Below, piece after piece: positions 1-8,700 of a stretch of 64,000 nucleotides of DNA (position 1 is the first letter of the stretch; every line of letters starts with the position of its first letter). Source of the DNA: Flavobacterium sp. (GTDB lineage: Bacteria > Bacteroidota > Bacteroidia > Flavobacteriales > Flavobacteriaceae); the NCBI RefSeq assembly GCF_039595935.1, contig NZ_JBCNKR010000006.1, positions 1,302,001 through 1,366,000 of the forward strand. The letters are read 5' to 3'. The position numbers and the translations under genes are program-made. Below the pieces are notes generated by a model. The model was not told the origin of the DNA. It searched no databases and was given only the letters and a program-made list of their open reading frames with translations.

Positions 1-1
1 C

Positions 2-1633
2 TGTTCTAATAATGTACCTTATGTATCTTATAATGTTGTTCCGGACAACTTTACTCCAAATAATCTATTAACGATTAAATGGATTGATAGTGCAAACAAT
101 GTGGTAGCAACACAAACTAACTTACCATTAAGCGGTAATATCTTGTGGCCAGGTGCAGTTGTTGATGGAAACGGAAACGGCGTTGACTGGCCAGGATGGA
201 TAAATTCAAATGGTCAATGGACACAAGGTGCAGATGGATTCGAAAATACAAGACCTGCAGTTACAATGGAGTTTTCATTAAACCCAACAGTGAGTGTTAT
301 TGTAAATTATCCAGCAGCAACAGCAGGTTGTAACGCAAGTCCAACTTTTGTTATCAAAGCAAATAACGATTTTGCGGGACCAATTGATGTAACGAAAGTA
401 ACAAGTACTGGAATAAATGTATTCACAAACGATACACAAAACGGATCAGCAGTTATCCCAGCTAACGTAACTTTAAGTACAGTACTTGCTAACGCTAATT
501 TAATTCTAAATGCAGATGGTACTGTTGATATAAAACCTGGTACACAAACAGGAACTTATCAATTGACATATCAAATATGTGATGTTTTAAATTCATCTAA
601 TTGCAGTCAGGCAGTTGTAACTGTTGATGTATTGAATACGGTTATTCCCGTAACACCAACTAAACCAATTGTGGCAAACAATGACGGTGAAATAGCAGTC
701 GACGGAATTAATGGTTCTCTTGAATTCATCAACGTTTTAGATAATGATTTATTAGACGGATTAGCAGTTAACCCTGTAGATGTTACAATTACAAATACAT
801 CTGGCAATACAAACTTTGAGTTTAATGCTGATGGAACTGTAAATGTAAAACCAAATACACCGGGAGGAACGTATCAGATTACATATCAAATTTGCGAAAA
901 AGCAGCAACGACAACAAATTGTGCATCAGCAACATTATCAGTTTTTGTTGAAGTTCCGGCTATTGCGATTGTTAAAACTGCAGTATTCAATGATGATAAT
1001 AAGAATCAGAATGCTGATCCAGGAGAAACAATTACATACGAGTTTACAGTAACCAATACAGGAAACGTACCATTAAAAGGAATTACAATTACAGATCCGC
1101 TGCCAGGAGTGGTTGTTTCTGGACAAGCTATTGACTTAGCAGTTGGAGAATCAAATAATAGTAATTTCACAGCACTTTATAAAATAACACAAACCGATAT
1201 TAATAACGGAAAAGTTACGAATCAGGCAAGTGTTAAAGGAAGCAGTGCAAAAGGAGTGGTAGTAGAAGATCTTTCTGATAATGATGGAATCAATGGAGAT
1301 AACCCTACTGTAATAGGACTAAATGGTTGTATAATTGACGTTAAGAAAGCTTTCTCTCCAAATGGTGATGGCAAAAACGAACGTTTCTACATTCAGGGAA
1401 TTGAATGTTACCCGGACAATACAGTAGAAATCTACAACCGTTGGGGAGTTTTAGTATTCGAAAAATCTGGATATAACAATGAAGACAGAGTATTTAAAGG
1501 ATATTCAGAAGGACGTACTACTATGAAACAATCAGAAGGACTGCCGGTAGGAACTTACTTCTACATTCTTAAATACAAAGACAGCGCTTCTAATCCTCAC
1601 GAAAAATCAGGTTATTTATATATTAATAAATAA
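2..1633 (+). CDS. T9SS type-B cargo / gliding motility-associated C-terminal domain protein (5' end missing)
   Basis: The reading frame is open from base 2, so the gene starts left of the window; a GTG at 101 is only an internal codon. The visible part holds two tandem Ig-like repeats of about 95 residues (roughly 340-640 and 670-950 nt). Each contains a VLDND- or VFTND-like turn and a TYQ(L/I)TYQIC strand. A DUF11-type repeat follows (INVKTAVFNDDN-like start, then VTNTGNVPLKGITITDPLPG, about 970-1300 nt). The last ~95 residues are a type-B T9SS sorting domain (TIGR04131/CHU_C): AFSPNGDGKNE, then VEIYNRWGVLVFE, and a C-terminal YLYINK. The family is exported by T9SS and attached to or released from the surface. 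The adjacent PorP/SprF-like and OmpA-like genes fit a dedicated partner set. Its ligand or role, such as adhesion, cannot be read from the visible part. Confidence 0.9.
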   Translation, partial: CSNNVPYVSYNVVPDNFTPNNLLTIKWIDSANNVVATQTNLPLSGNILWPGAVVDGNGNGVDWPGWINSNGQWTQGADGFENTRPAVTMEFSLNPTVSVIVNYPAATAGCNASPTFVIKANNDFAGPIDVTKVTSTGINVFTNDTQNGSAVIPANVTLSTVLANANLILNADGTVDIKPGTQTGTYQLTYQICDVLNSSNCSQAVVTVDVLNTVIPVTPTKPIVANNDGEIAVDGINGSLEFINVLDNDLLDGLAVNPVDVTITNTSGNTNFEFNADGTVNVKPNTPGGTYQITYQICEKAATTTNCASATLSVFVEVPAIAIVKTAVFNDDNKNQNADPGETITYEFTVTNTGNVPLKGITITDPLPGVVVSGQAIDLAVGESNNSNFTALYKITQTDINNGKVTNQASVKGSSAKGVVVEDLSDNDGINGDNPTVIGLNGCIIDVKKAFSPNGDGKNERFYIQGIECYPDNTVEIYNRWGVLVFEKSGYNNEDRVFKGYSEGRTTMKQSEGLPVGTYFYILKYKDSASNPHEKSGYLYINK

Positions 1634-1640
1634 AAATTAC

Positions 1641-1670
1641 AAACGGCTTAGTTAAGCTAGGCCGTTTTTA
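1641..1670 (+). terminator. Rho-independent terminator after the type-B cargo gene
   Basis: An 11-bp stem (AAACGGCTTAG with CTAGGCCGTTT, one T-G pair) around a TTAAG loop is followed by TTTTT. It lies 7 bases past the stop and 13 bases before the next start. It may therefore only partly separate the cargo gene from its PorP/SprF-like neighbour. Confidence 0.75.
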
Positions 1671-1682
1671 AAATTCTTATAA

Positions 1683-2594
1683 ATGAAAAAATTAGGCTTA
1701 ATTTTCATGTTTTTTACAATTGTGTGTTCGGCTCAGCAAGACTCTCAATTCACACAATATATGTATAACACTATTGAGATCAACCCCGCATATGCAGGTT
1801 CTCGTGGTGTTTTGAGCGCTTTTGGGTTATATCGTACACAATGGATTGGATTAGATGGAGCGCCGGTAACAAGTACTTTTTCGGTAAATACACCTTTAGA
1901 TAATAGTAATTTAGGATTAGGAGTTTCGTTGGTAAACGATAAAATTGGGCCAACTAACGAGAATACTTTGTCTGCAGATTTATCATATAGTATTCCAACT
2001 TCAGAATCATTTAAACTTTCATTCGGTATTAAAGCAACAGCAAATCTTTTTAATCTTGATGTAAGTAAATTGAGCTATGAAAATCAGGATGATGAAATGT
2101 TTCAGGATGTAAGAAATAAGTTTACGCCAAATATCGGAGCAGGGGTTTACTGGCATTCAGATCGTGCTTATTTGGGATTATCGGTTCCAAATTTTATCGA
2201 AACAAACCGATATGATGATAATGATGTAGCCATTTTCAAAGAAAAAATCAACTACTATTTCATGGCCGGATATGTGTTCAATTTAGATCGTTTAGAGTAT
2301 ATAAAATTCAAACCAGCTTTATTAACAAAAATGGTTGAAGGTGCGCCTTTACAGGTTGACGTTTCAGGTAATTTTATGTTTAATGACAAATTTGTTGTGG
2401 GACTTGCTTATCGCTGGAGCGCTTCAGTAAGTGCTATGGCAGGTTTTCAGGTTACAAGAGGAATGTACATAGGATATGGTTACGATCACGAAACTACTCG
2501 TTTACAGAAATACAATTCAGGATCGCATGAAATTTTCCTTCGTTTTGACTTTTTCAATAACTACAACAAACTTACTTCACCAAGATTCTTTTAA
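1683..2594 (+). CDS. PorP/SprF family type IX secretion membrane protein
   Basis: 303 aa with a signal peptide (MKKLGLIFMFFTIVCSAQ). The family hallmark follows directly: QDSQFTQYMYNTIEINPAYA, then SRGVLSAFGLYRTQWIGLDG. Alternating strands to the C-terminus fit an outer-membrane beta-barrel of about 14 strands. PorP/SprF proteins are outer-membrane partners of T9SS; SprF is needed for secretion of the adhesin SprB, and other paralogs pair with specific type-B cargo. Its place between a type-B cargo gene and an OmpA-like gene is the standard arrangement. I infer that it serves the upstream cargo. Family assignment is firm; partner assignment is inference. Confidence 0.93.
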   Translation: MKKLGLIFMFFTIVCSAQQDSQFTQYMYNTIEINPAYAGSRGVLSAFGLYRTQWIGLDGAPVTSTFSVNTPLDNSNLGLGVSLVNDKIGPTNENTLSADLSYSIPTSESFKLSFGIKATANLFNLDVSKLSYENQDDEMFQDVRNKFTPNIGAGVYWHSDRAYLGLSVPNFIETNRYDDNDVAIFKEKINYYFMAGYVFNLDRLEYIKFKPALLTKMVEGAPLQVDVSGNFMFNDKFVVGLAYRWSASVSAMAGFQVTRGMYIGYGYDHETTRLQKYNSGSHEIFLRFDFFNNYNKLTSPRFF

Positions 2595-2605
2595 TTGACT
2601 TAAAT

Positions 2606-4609
2606 ATGAAGATGAAAAATTTAGTTTATTCCTTTTTGTTTTTTTGCTTTTTCTTCAATGCAAATGCACAAACGGCCAATATAAAAAATGCAGATCAAAA
2701 ATACGACAGCTACGCTTATGCAGATGCTATAAAGGCTTATGAAAAATTAGTAAAAAAAGGAGTTAAAGAAGAAAGAATATTTCAAAGACTTGGAAATTCC
2801 TACTATTTCATAGGAGAGTTAGAAGAAGCATTACAATATTATCAGGAATTATTCAGCATTAATGAAAATCAGGAAGCTGAATATTTGTATAAATATGCAC
2901 AATGCTTAAAATCAGTAGGGAGTTATAGTAAAGCCGATAAAGTTCTGGAAAAATTCAGCGAGAAGGCGCCTTTAGATAAAAGAGCCGTTTTGTTTCAAAA
3001 AAACAAAAGTTATTTAGAAGATATAAAATTCAATTCAGGCCGATTTGATATTGCTGATGCCGGAGTTAACACAAAAGATTCAGATTACGGAAGTACAATT
3101 TTAGATAACAAATTAGTATTTACATCGGCAAGAGATACTGGTGCCATCATTAAGAAAAACTTTAAATGGACCAATAAAGCGATTTCAACTTTATATACCG
3201 TAGAGTTAAATCAGGATGGAAGCATTGGAAAAACAATATTGTTTCACAAACAAAACTTAAAAGTAAATTTCAATCAGTCAACTCCCGTTTTTACAAAAGA
3301 CGGAAGAACGATGTATTTTACCAGAAACAACTCTGTAAACGGTAAAAGAAGAAAGAACGAAAAAAACATTACATTCTTAAAACTTTATAAAGCAGTTTTA
3401 ATTGACGATCAATGGAAAGAAGTTCAGGAACTGCCATTTAATAGTGACGAATATAGTGTAGCGCATCCGGCTTTAAGTCCTGATGAAAAAACATTATATT
3501 TTGCATCAGACATGCCGGGAACGTATGGTTTATCAGATATATTTAAAGTAAGTATAGCAGATGACGGAACTTTTGGAAAACCAGAAAATTTAGGACCTGA
3601 AATTAATACAGAAGGAAGAGAAACTTTCCCTTTTATTTCAGATGAAAATGAAATTTATTTTGCTTCTGACGGAAGACCTGGCTTAGGCGGATTAGACGTT
3701 TATGTTTCAAAAATAAATAAAGACGGTTCTTTTGATGAAGTCCAAAACGTGGGAGATCCTATAAACAGCAAACAAGATGATTTTGCGTTTATGATAAACA
3801 GCAAAAACAGAAACGGTTTTTTCTCATCAAACAGAGTAAACGGCCACGGACTAGATGATATTTACAGATTTACAGAAAATCGCAGGTTAATTTGCGAACA
3901 ACAATTGTCAGGAGCCGTTATCGACATGGAAACAAACGAAGTACTTTCAGACGTTTCATTAATTTTGTTCGATGAAGCAGTAAAAGCTCCGGTTGAAGCA
4001 AAAACAGATTCAAACGGAAATTATATTTTCCCGAATGTAAAATGCGGAAAAAAATATTTTATCAGAACTTCAAAAGACGATTATCTGCCTAAAGAAGTTT
4101 CTATAACATTAAAAAAAGCAACAGGTTCAGTTTCACTTCCAATAGTTTTAGAAAAGAAACCAAAGCCAATAGTAAAAGCAATGCCGGTTGTTATAAAAGG
4201 AAATTCGATCAAACCAGTTAAAGTTAACATTACAATCGGAACCGATTTGGTAAAACTTTTAAACATTCCGATGAACTTTTTCGATTTAGGTAAAGCAACA
4301 ATTAAAAAAGAATCTGAACCTAAACTGCAAAAAATTGTAGATATGCTGAAACAATATCCAACCATAAAAATTGATATTCGTTCCCATACCGACAGTCGTT
4401 CTTCTACAGAAAGCAATCAGATTTTATCAGATAAAAGAGCCCAGTCTTCAAAAAACTGGCTTGAGCAAAGAGGAATTGATCCAAGCCGCTTAACAGCAAA
4501 AGGTTACGGAGAAACACAATTAGTAAATAAATGTGCCGATGGTATAAAATGTACCGAAAAAGAACACCAGCAAAACAGACGAAGTGAATTCATAATTACG
4601 AGTATGTAA
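2606..4609 (+). CDS. OmpA family protein with PorE-like architecture (TPR, beta-propeller, CarboxypepD_reg, OmpA)
   Basis: 667 aa. A signal peptide ends at ANAQ. TPR repeats cover about residues 25-140. A PD40-type propeller covers about 150-420, with motifs such as LSPDEKTLYFASDMPGTYG and NEIYFASDGRPGLGGLDVY. A carboxypeptidase-regulatory-like fold follows (about 430-510, with DSNGNYIFPNVKCG), then an OmpA peptidoglycan-binding domain (about 550-667, with IDIRSHTDSRS and RRSEFIITS). This domain order is that of PorE, which links T9SS to peptidoglycan. P. gingivalis PorE is a lipoprotein, whereas no lipobox cysteine is visible here. The gene starts 11 bp after the PorP/SprF-like gene, so co-expression is likely. 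Bacteroidota carry several such paralogs, so identity with PorE itself is not certain. Confidence 0.85.
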   Translation: MKMKNLVYSFLFFCFFFNANAQTANIKNADQKYDSYAYADAIKAYEKLVKKGVKEERIFQRLGNSYYFIGELEEALQYYQELFSINENQEAEYLYKYAQCLKSVGSYSKADKVLEKFSEKAPLDKRAVLFQKNKSYLEDIKFNSGRFDIADAGVNTKDSDYGSTILDNKLVFTSARDTGAIIKKNFKWTNKAISTLYTVELNQDGSIGKTILFHKQNLKVNFNQSTPVFTKDGRTMYFTRNNSVNGKRRKNEKNITFLKLYKAVLIDDQWKEVQELPFNSDEYSVAHPALSPDEKTLYFASDMPGTYGLSDIFKVSIADDGTFGKPENLGPEINTEGRETFPFISDENEIYFASDGRPGLGGLDVYVSKINKDGSFDEVQNVGDPINSKQDDFAFMINSKNRNGFFSSNRVNGHGLDDIYRFTENRRLICEQQLSGAVIDMETNEVLSDVSLILFDEAVKAPVEAKTDSNGNYIFPNVKCGKKYFIRTSKDDYLPKEVSITLKKATGSVSLPIVLEKKPKPIVKAMPVVIKGNSIKPVKVNITIGTDLVKLLNIPMNFFDLGKATIKKESEPKLQKIVDMLKQYPTIKIDIRSHTDSRSSTESNQILSDKRAQSSKNWLEQRGIDPSRLTAKGYGETQLVNKCADGIKCTEKEHQQNRRSEFIITSM

Positions 4610-4621
4610 TCCCTAATATAT

Positions 4622-4656
4622 AAAAGCCCTTTTCTAGATTGAAAAGGGCTTTTTGG
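4622..4656 (+). terminator. Terminator after the PorE-like gene
   Basis: A 13-bp stem, AAAAGCCCTTTTC with GAAAAGGGCTTTT, surrounds a TAGATT loop and is followed by T residues. It closes the cargo/PorP/OmpA cluster. Confidence 0.85.
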
Positions 4657-4710
4657 TTATGTGATGAGATTGTGATTTTTTTCAATAAACATTTCGCTGA
4701 CTTATTATAT

Positions 4711-4925
4711 AATCCCTACGGGATATTATTTGGATGGAAATTTCTTCTTCTACCGATATGTAACTCCTAACGGAGCATTTCAAAAAAAAATTAAAATTTG
4801 ATTTTATTGATATTTAATTCCTAACGGAGTTTTTATAAAGGTTAAAATTTGAAAAAGATATTTCGTAGAAATTAAATATCGGTAGCTTCAGAATTTATCG
4901 GCACGTATTTTTGTCCCGTAGGGAC
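4711..4925. repeat. Cluster of small palindromic intergenic repeats
   Basis: The 531-base gap 4610-5140 holds no credible gene. It contains ATCCC-TAC-GGGAT at 4712-4724, CTCC-TAAC-GGAG at 4764-4775, a one-mismatch copy CCTAACGGAG at 4820-4829, and GTCCC-GTA-GGGAC at 4913-4925. CTACCGATAT (4750-4759) and ATATCGGTAG (4876-4885) are exact inverted copies of each other 116 bases apart. The pieces look like degraded copies of one dispersed element, in which a CCGATA word precedes a CTAACGGAG word. No ORF or transposase is linked. The rest of the gap, 4926-5140, is AT-rich with no further structure that I can see. Confidence 0.6.
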
Positions 4926-5140
4926 TATACCAAAACATTGTAAACCATCGATAAACGTTAAAAAATCTAATTTTATACAAAAAATGACTGTAAATGTTTT
5001 CTTTCATTAAGATATAATTTTAAAAACTCGAAAAATGATGTATTTTGTTTAAAATGAACAAGTTGTGTTTTAAAAAATCGATTTCGCTACAAATTGTATT
5101 TGTTTTTGTTATAACTTTATAAAACTAAAATTTTTCAGAT

Positions 5141-5566
5141 ATGACTGTAGATCAAATACTAAACGCAAAAGGGAAAAATGTTTTTTCAGTACGTTCAACC
5201 ACAACAGTTTATGAAGCATTAAAAGTAATGGGCGAAAAAAATATAGGTGCCATACTTATTATCGACGGAACTGATTTAAAAGGAATTTTGTCTGAAAGAG
5301 ATTATGCTCGAAAAATTGTTTTAAAAGACAAATCTTCAAAAGAAACATTTGTGCATGAAATTATGGAAAGCGATGTTTTTACAGTTCAGCTTTCAAATAA
5401 TATTGATGATTGTATGGAACTTATGAGTTCAAAAAGAATCAGACATCTGCCTGTTTTAGAAAACGGAATTGTAGTAGGAATAATTTCAATTAGCGATGTT
5501 GTAAAGGCTATTATCGAAATTCAAAAAGACACAATTCATCACTTAAACTCTTACATATCACAGTAA
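5141..5566 (+). CDS. CBS-domain protein (two CBS motifs)
   Basis: 141 aa, consisting almost wholly of one Bateman module. CBS1 covers about residues 8-60 (TTTVYEALKVMGEKNIGAIL, then LKGILSERDYARKIV). CBS2 covers about 70-130 (FTVQLSNNIDDCMELMSS, then RIRHLPVLENGIVVGIISIS). Such stand-alone pairs bind adenine nucleotides or related ligands and act as sensors; the target is unknown. The ISERDYARK and IRHLPV signatures are typical. A weak promoter candidate lies upstream (TAACTTTA at 5112-5119). The gene is monocistronic, with a terminator downstream. Confidence 0.9.
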   Translation: MTVDQILNAKGKNVFSVRSTTTVYEALKVMGEKNIGAILIIDGTDLKGILSERDYARKIVLKDKSSKETFVHEIMESDVFTVQLSNNIDDCMELMSSKRIRHLPVLENGIVVGIISISDVVKAIIEIQKDTIHHLNSYISQ

Positions 5567-5590
5567 ACACTTCTATAAAAATGCTTTTTA

Positions 5591-5622
5591 AAATAGCCTG
5601 ATTTAATTCAGGCTATTTTTTT
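5591..5622 (+). terminator. Terminator after the CBS gene
   Basis: An 11-bp stem, AAATAGCCTGA with TCAGGCTATTT, encloses TTTAAT and runs into eight or more T residues. Confidence 0.85.
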
Positions 5623-5691
5623 TAGAGCTTTCGGTTTTGATATTTTAACAAAAGAAAGCACTAAAAGAGCGCCATTTTAAACTAAGACTTC

Positions 5692-5699
5692 TATCTTTG
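5692..5699 (+). promoter_or_regulatory. Promoter -7 box for maeB
   Basis: TATCTTTG matches the Bacteroidota TAnnTTTG -7 consensus and sits 24 bases before the maeB ATG. A clean TTG -33 element is not visible at the expected distance; only a TTTT run is present there. Confidence 0.5.
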
Positions 5700-5723
5700 T
5701 AAGCTAGAATAAAAGCTAAAATA

Positions 5724-8015
5724 ATGAACAAAGAGAGTAAAAAAAGAGAGGCATTACAGTACCACGCTGAGCCAACTCCAGGAAAAATTCAGGTAGTTCC
5801 AACAAAAAAATATGCAACCCAAAGAGACTTATCTCTGGCTTATTCACCGGGAGTTGCAGAACCATGTTTAGAAATCGCAGCAAACGTTGAAGACGTTTAT
5901 AAATATACAGCAAAAGGAAATTTAGTTGCCGTAATTTCAAATGGTACAGCTGTTTTAGGTTTAGGAGACATTGGGCCTGAAGCCGGAAAACCTGTAATGG
6001 AAGGAAAAGGTTTATTATTTAAAATATTTGCTGATATTGATGTTTTTGATATCGAAGTAGACACAAAAAATGTCGAAGAGTTTATCCAAACAGTAAAAAA
6101 TATTGCTCCAACTTTTGGAGGAATTAACCTTGAAGATATCAAAGCACCTGAATCTTTCGAAATCGAAAGACGATTAATCGAAGAATTAGATATTCCGGTA
6201 ATGCACGACGATCAGCACGGAACAGCAATTATTTCTTCTGCAGCTTTAATCAACGCACTTGAATTAGCAGGAAAAAAGGCCGAAGATGTAAAAATGGTTG
6301 TTTCCGGAGCAGGTTCTGCGGCAATCGCTTGTACAGATTTATATGTTTTGTTAGGAGTAAAAGTTGAAAACATTTTAATGTACAACAGTAAAGGACTTTT
6401 AACAAAAGACAATACTTCACTTTCAGAATTACAATTAAAATATGCAGTTGACGGTCCTAAAATTGAATTAGCAGAAGCTGTAAAAGGAGCTGATGTTTTC
6501 ATCGGATTATCTTCAGGAAACATTCTTTCTCCTGAAATGTTATTAACGATGAAAGACAACCCGATTGTTTTTGCAATGGCAAATCCAAATCCGGAAATCG
6601 ATTATAATTTAGCAACAGAAACACGTAAAGATGTTATTATGGCTACAGGCCGTTCTGATTTTCCTAATCAGGTTAACAACGTTTTAGGTTTCCCATATAT
6701 TTTTAGAGGAGCACTAGATGTAAGAGCTACAAAAATTAATGAGGAAATGAAAATGGCTGCTGTAAAAGCATTGGCTATTTTAGCAAAAGAACCAGTTCCT
6801 GAGCAGGTTAACGTAGCGTACGGAGCAACAAAATTAGGTTTCGGACAAGAATATATCATTCCAAAACCATTCGATCCACGATTGATTACAGTTGTAGCGC
6901 CGGCAGTTGCAAAAGCAGCAATGGATTCTGGAATTGCAAAAAATCCTATTACAGACTGGGCAGCTTATGAAGATAAGCTTCGCGAACGTATGGGTAATGA
7001 TAATAAAATGGTACGATTAATTACTAACCGTGCTAAATTAGATCCTAAAAGAGTTGTTTTTGCAGAGGCAGATCAATTAAATGTATTAAAAGCAGCTCAA
7101 ATTGTTCATGAAGACGGAATTGGTATTCCGGTTTTATTAGGAAGCCGAGAAACTATTCTGGAATTAAAAGAAGAATTAGGTTTTGATGCCGAGTTAGAAA
7201 TTATTGATCCAAAAACAAACGAAGAAGAAGCAAGACGTAACAGATTTGCAAATTCATACTGGGAAACAAGAGAGCGCAGAGGAGTTTCATTACTTGATGC
7301 TCAAAAATTCATGCGCGAAAGAAACTATTTCGCAGCCATGATGGTAAACGAAGGTGAAGCAGATGCTTTAGTTACAGGTTATTCAAGAAGTTATCCAAGC
7401 GTTGTAAAACCAATGTTACAATTGGTAGAAAAAGCACACGGAGCTTCACTTGTTGCAACAGCAAACATGATGCTGACATCTCGTGGACCAATGTTTTTAT
7501 CTGACACAGCAATAAATATCAATCCATCATCAGAAGATTTAGTAAATATTGCTTTAATGACGGCAAAAACAGCAAAAATGTTCGGAATTGAACCGGTTAT
7601 TGCAATGGTTTCATACTCAAACTTCGGATCATCATCTCACCAAAATGCTTCAAAAGTAAGAGATGCAGTAGCATATTTGCATAAAAATCACCCTGAGATG
7701 GTCGTAGATGGTGAGATTCAGGCAGATTTTGCATTAAACTCTGAAATGTTACAGGAAAAATTCCCATTCTCTAAACTAGCAGGAAAAAAAGTTAATACAC
7801 TTATATTCCCTAACTTAGAGTCGGCAAACATTACTTATAAGTTAATGAAAGAGTTGAATAAATCAGCTTCGATTGGTCCAATTATGATGGGATTAGGAAA
7901 ACCGGTCCACATTTTTCAATTAGGAGCAAGCGTTGAAGAAATGGTAAATATGGCGGCAATAGCTGTTATAGATGCTCAGGAGAAAGAATTAAAAAAGAAC
8001 AAATTAGCACAATAG
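5724..8015 (+). CDS. maeB: NADP-dependent malic enzyme fused to a phosphotransacetylase-like domain
   Basis: 763 aa, the normal length for the MaeB hybrid type. The N-terminal malic enzyme half (about residues 1-420) decarboxylates malate to pyruvate with NADP. It shows LSLAYSPGVAEPC, GNGTAVLGLGDIG-type residues, VMHDDQHGTAI (metal and substrate site) and a Rossmann motif VVSGAGSAAIA. The C-terminal half (about 430-763) resembles phosphate acetyltransferase (VTGYSRSYPSVVKPML, FPNLESANITYKLM). In this family that half is regulatory, binding acetyl-CoA-type effectors, and is not thought to be catalytic. The gene stands alone between the CBS gene and ruvA. It provides NADPH and links the TCA cycle to pyruvate. 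Confidence 0.95.
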   Translation: MNKESKKREALQYHAEPTPGKIQVVPTKKYATQRDLSLAYSPGVAEPCLEIAANVEDVYKYTAKGNLVAVISNGTAVLGLGDIGPEAGKPVMEGKGLLFKIFADIDVFDIEVDTKNVEEFIQTVKNIAPTFGGINLEDIKAPESFEIERRLIEELDIPVMHDDQHGTAIISSAALINALELAGKKAEDVKMVVSGAGSAAIACTDLYVLLGVKVENILMYNSKGLLTKDNTSLSELQLKYAVDGPKIELAEAVKGADVFIGLSSGNILSPEMLLTMKDNPIVFAMANPNPEIDYNLATETRKDVIMATGRSDFPNQVNNVLGFPYIFRGALDVRATKINEEMKMAAVKALAILAKEPVPEQVNVAYGATKLGFGQEYIIPKPFDPRLITVVAPAVAKAAMDSGIAKNPITDWAAYEDKLRERMGNDNKMVRLITNRAKLDPKRVVFAEADQLNVLKAAQIVHEDGIGIPVLLGSRETILELKEELGFDAELEIIDPKTNEEEARRNRFANSYWETRERRGVSLLDAQKFMRERNYFAAMMVNEGEADALVTGYSRSYPSVVKPMLQLVEKAHGASLVATANMMLTSRGPMFLSDTAININPSSEDLVNIALMTAKTAKMFGIEPVIAMVSYSNFGSSSHQNASKVRDAVAYLHKNHPEMVVDGEIQADFALNSEMLQEKFPFSKLAGKKVNTLIFPNLESANITYKLMKELNKSASIGPIMMGLGKPVHIFQLGASVEEMVNMAAIAVIDAQEKELKKNKLAQ

Positions 8016-8042
8016 TATAATAAAAATAAGGATCGAATAATA

Positions 8043-8076
8043 TTGTCTTATTTTTATTGCATTTTTACTATATTTG
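8043..8076 (+). promoter_or_regulatory. Promoter for ruvA-sprA
   Basis: A TTG at 8043-8045 is followed, after a 23-base spacer, by TATATTTG at 8069-8076. This fits TTG-N17-23-TAnnTTTG. The predicted transcript would begin near 8083, which supports the ATG at 8095 as the ruvA start over the upstream TTG at 8074 inside the -7 box. Confidence 0.6.
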
Positions 8077-8094
8077 ATTCTTATTAATATTACT

Positions 8095-8676
8095 ATGATA
8101 GCACATTTGCAGGGGAAATTAGTTGAAAAAAATCCCACAGAAGTTGTAATTGATTGCGGTGGAGTGGGATACCACGTAAATATTTCTTTACATACTTTTT
8201 CATTAATTCCTAATGCTGATTTTATAAAATTGTATACGCATCTTCAAATCAAAGAAGATGCGCATACTTTATATGGTTTTGTAGAAAAATCTGAACGCGA
8301 AATATTTAGAATGTTATTATCCGTTTCAGGAATAGGAGCGGGCATCGCACGAACAATGCTTTCTTCAATAGAACCAAAACAAATTATTAATGCAATTGCC
8401 TCAGGAGATGTTGGTGTAATTCAATCTATAAAAGGTATTGGAAATAAAACGGCACAAAGAGTAATACTTGATTTGAAGGAAAAAGTGTTAAAATTGTATG
8501 ATTTGGATGAAGTTTCTGTAGTCCAAAACAATACAAACAGAGATGAAGCGTTATCTGCTTTGGAAGTTCTGGGATTTGTTCGAAAAGCTTCAGAAAAAGT
8601 AGTCGAAAAGATTATTAAAGAAGATCCTGAAGCTACTGTAGAAACGATCATTAAAAAGGCTTTAAAAAGCTTATAA
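8095..8676 (+). CDS. ruvA: Holliday junction branch migration protein RuvA
   Basis: 193 aa from ATG 8095. The in-frame TTG at 8074 lies inside the promoter box and is rejected as start. The OB-fold domain I is MIAHLQGKLVEKNPTEVVID with a GVGYHV strand. Domain II carries the two helix-hairpin-helix motifs, LLSVSGIGAGIARTML and IQSIKGIGNKTAQRVI, which contact DNA. The C-terminal domain III (ALSALEVLGFVRKASEKVVE) binds RuvB. RuvA tetramers hold the four-way junction and load RuvB for branch migration. The gene lies 24 bp upstream of sprA; ruvB and ruvC are not in the window. I recall the ruvA-sprA linkage from other Flavobacterium genomes. Confidence 0.96.
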   Translation: MIAHLQGKLVEKNPTEVVIDCGGVGYHVNISLHTFSLIPNADFIKLYTHLQIKEDAHTLYGFVEKSEREIFRMLLSVSGIGAGIARTMLSSIEPKQIINAIASGDVGVIQSIKGIGNKTAQRVILDLKEKVLKLYDLDEVSVVQNNTNRDEALSALEVLGFVRKASEKVVEKIIKEDPEATVETIIKKALKSL

Positions 8677-8700
8677 AACCAATTTTTTATAACCAATTGT

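Noticed and set aside
4081..4416. Minus-strand 111-codon frame inside the PorE-like gene
   Set aside because: Lies opposite the OmpA domain; no promoter or recognisable domain.
4711..4925. CRISPR-like array
   Set aside because: Short palindromes at irregular spacing; no regular spacers and no cas genes.
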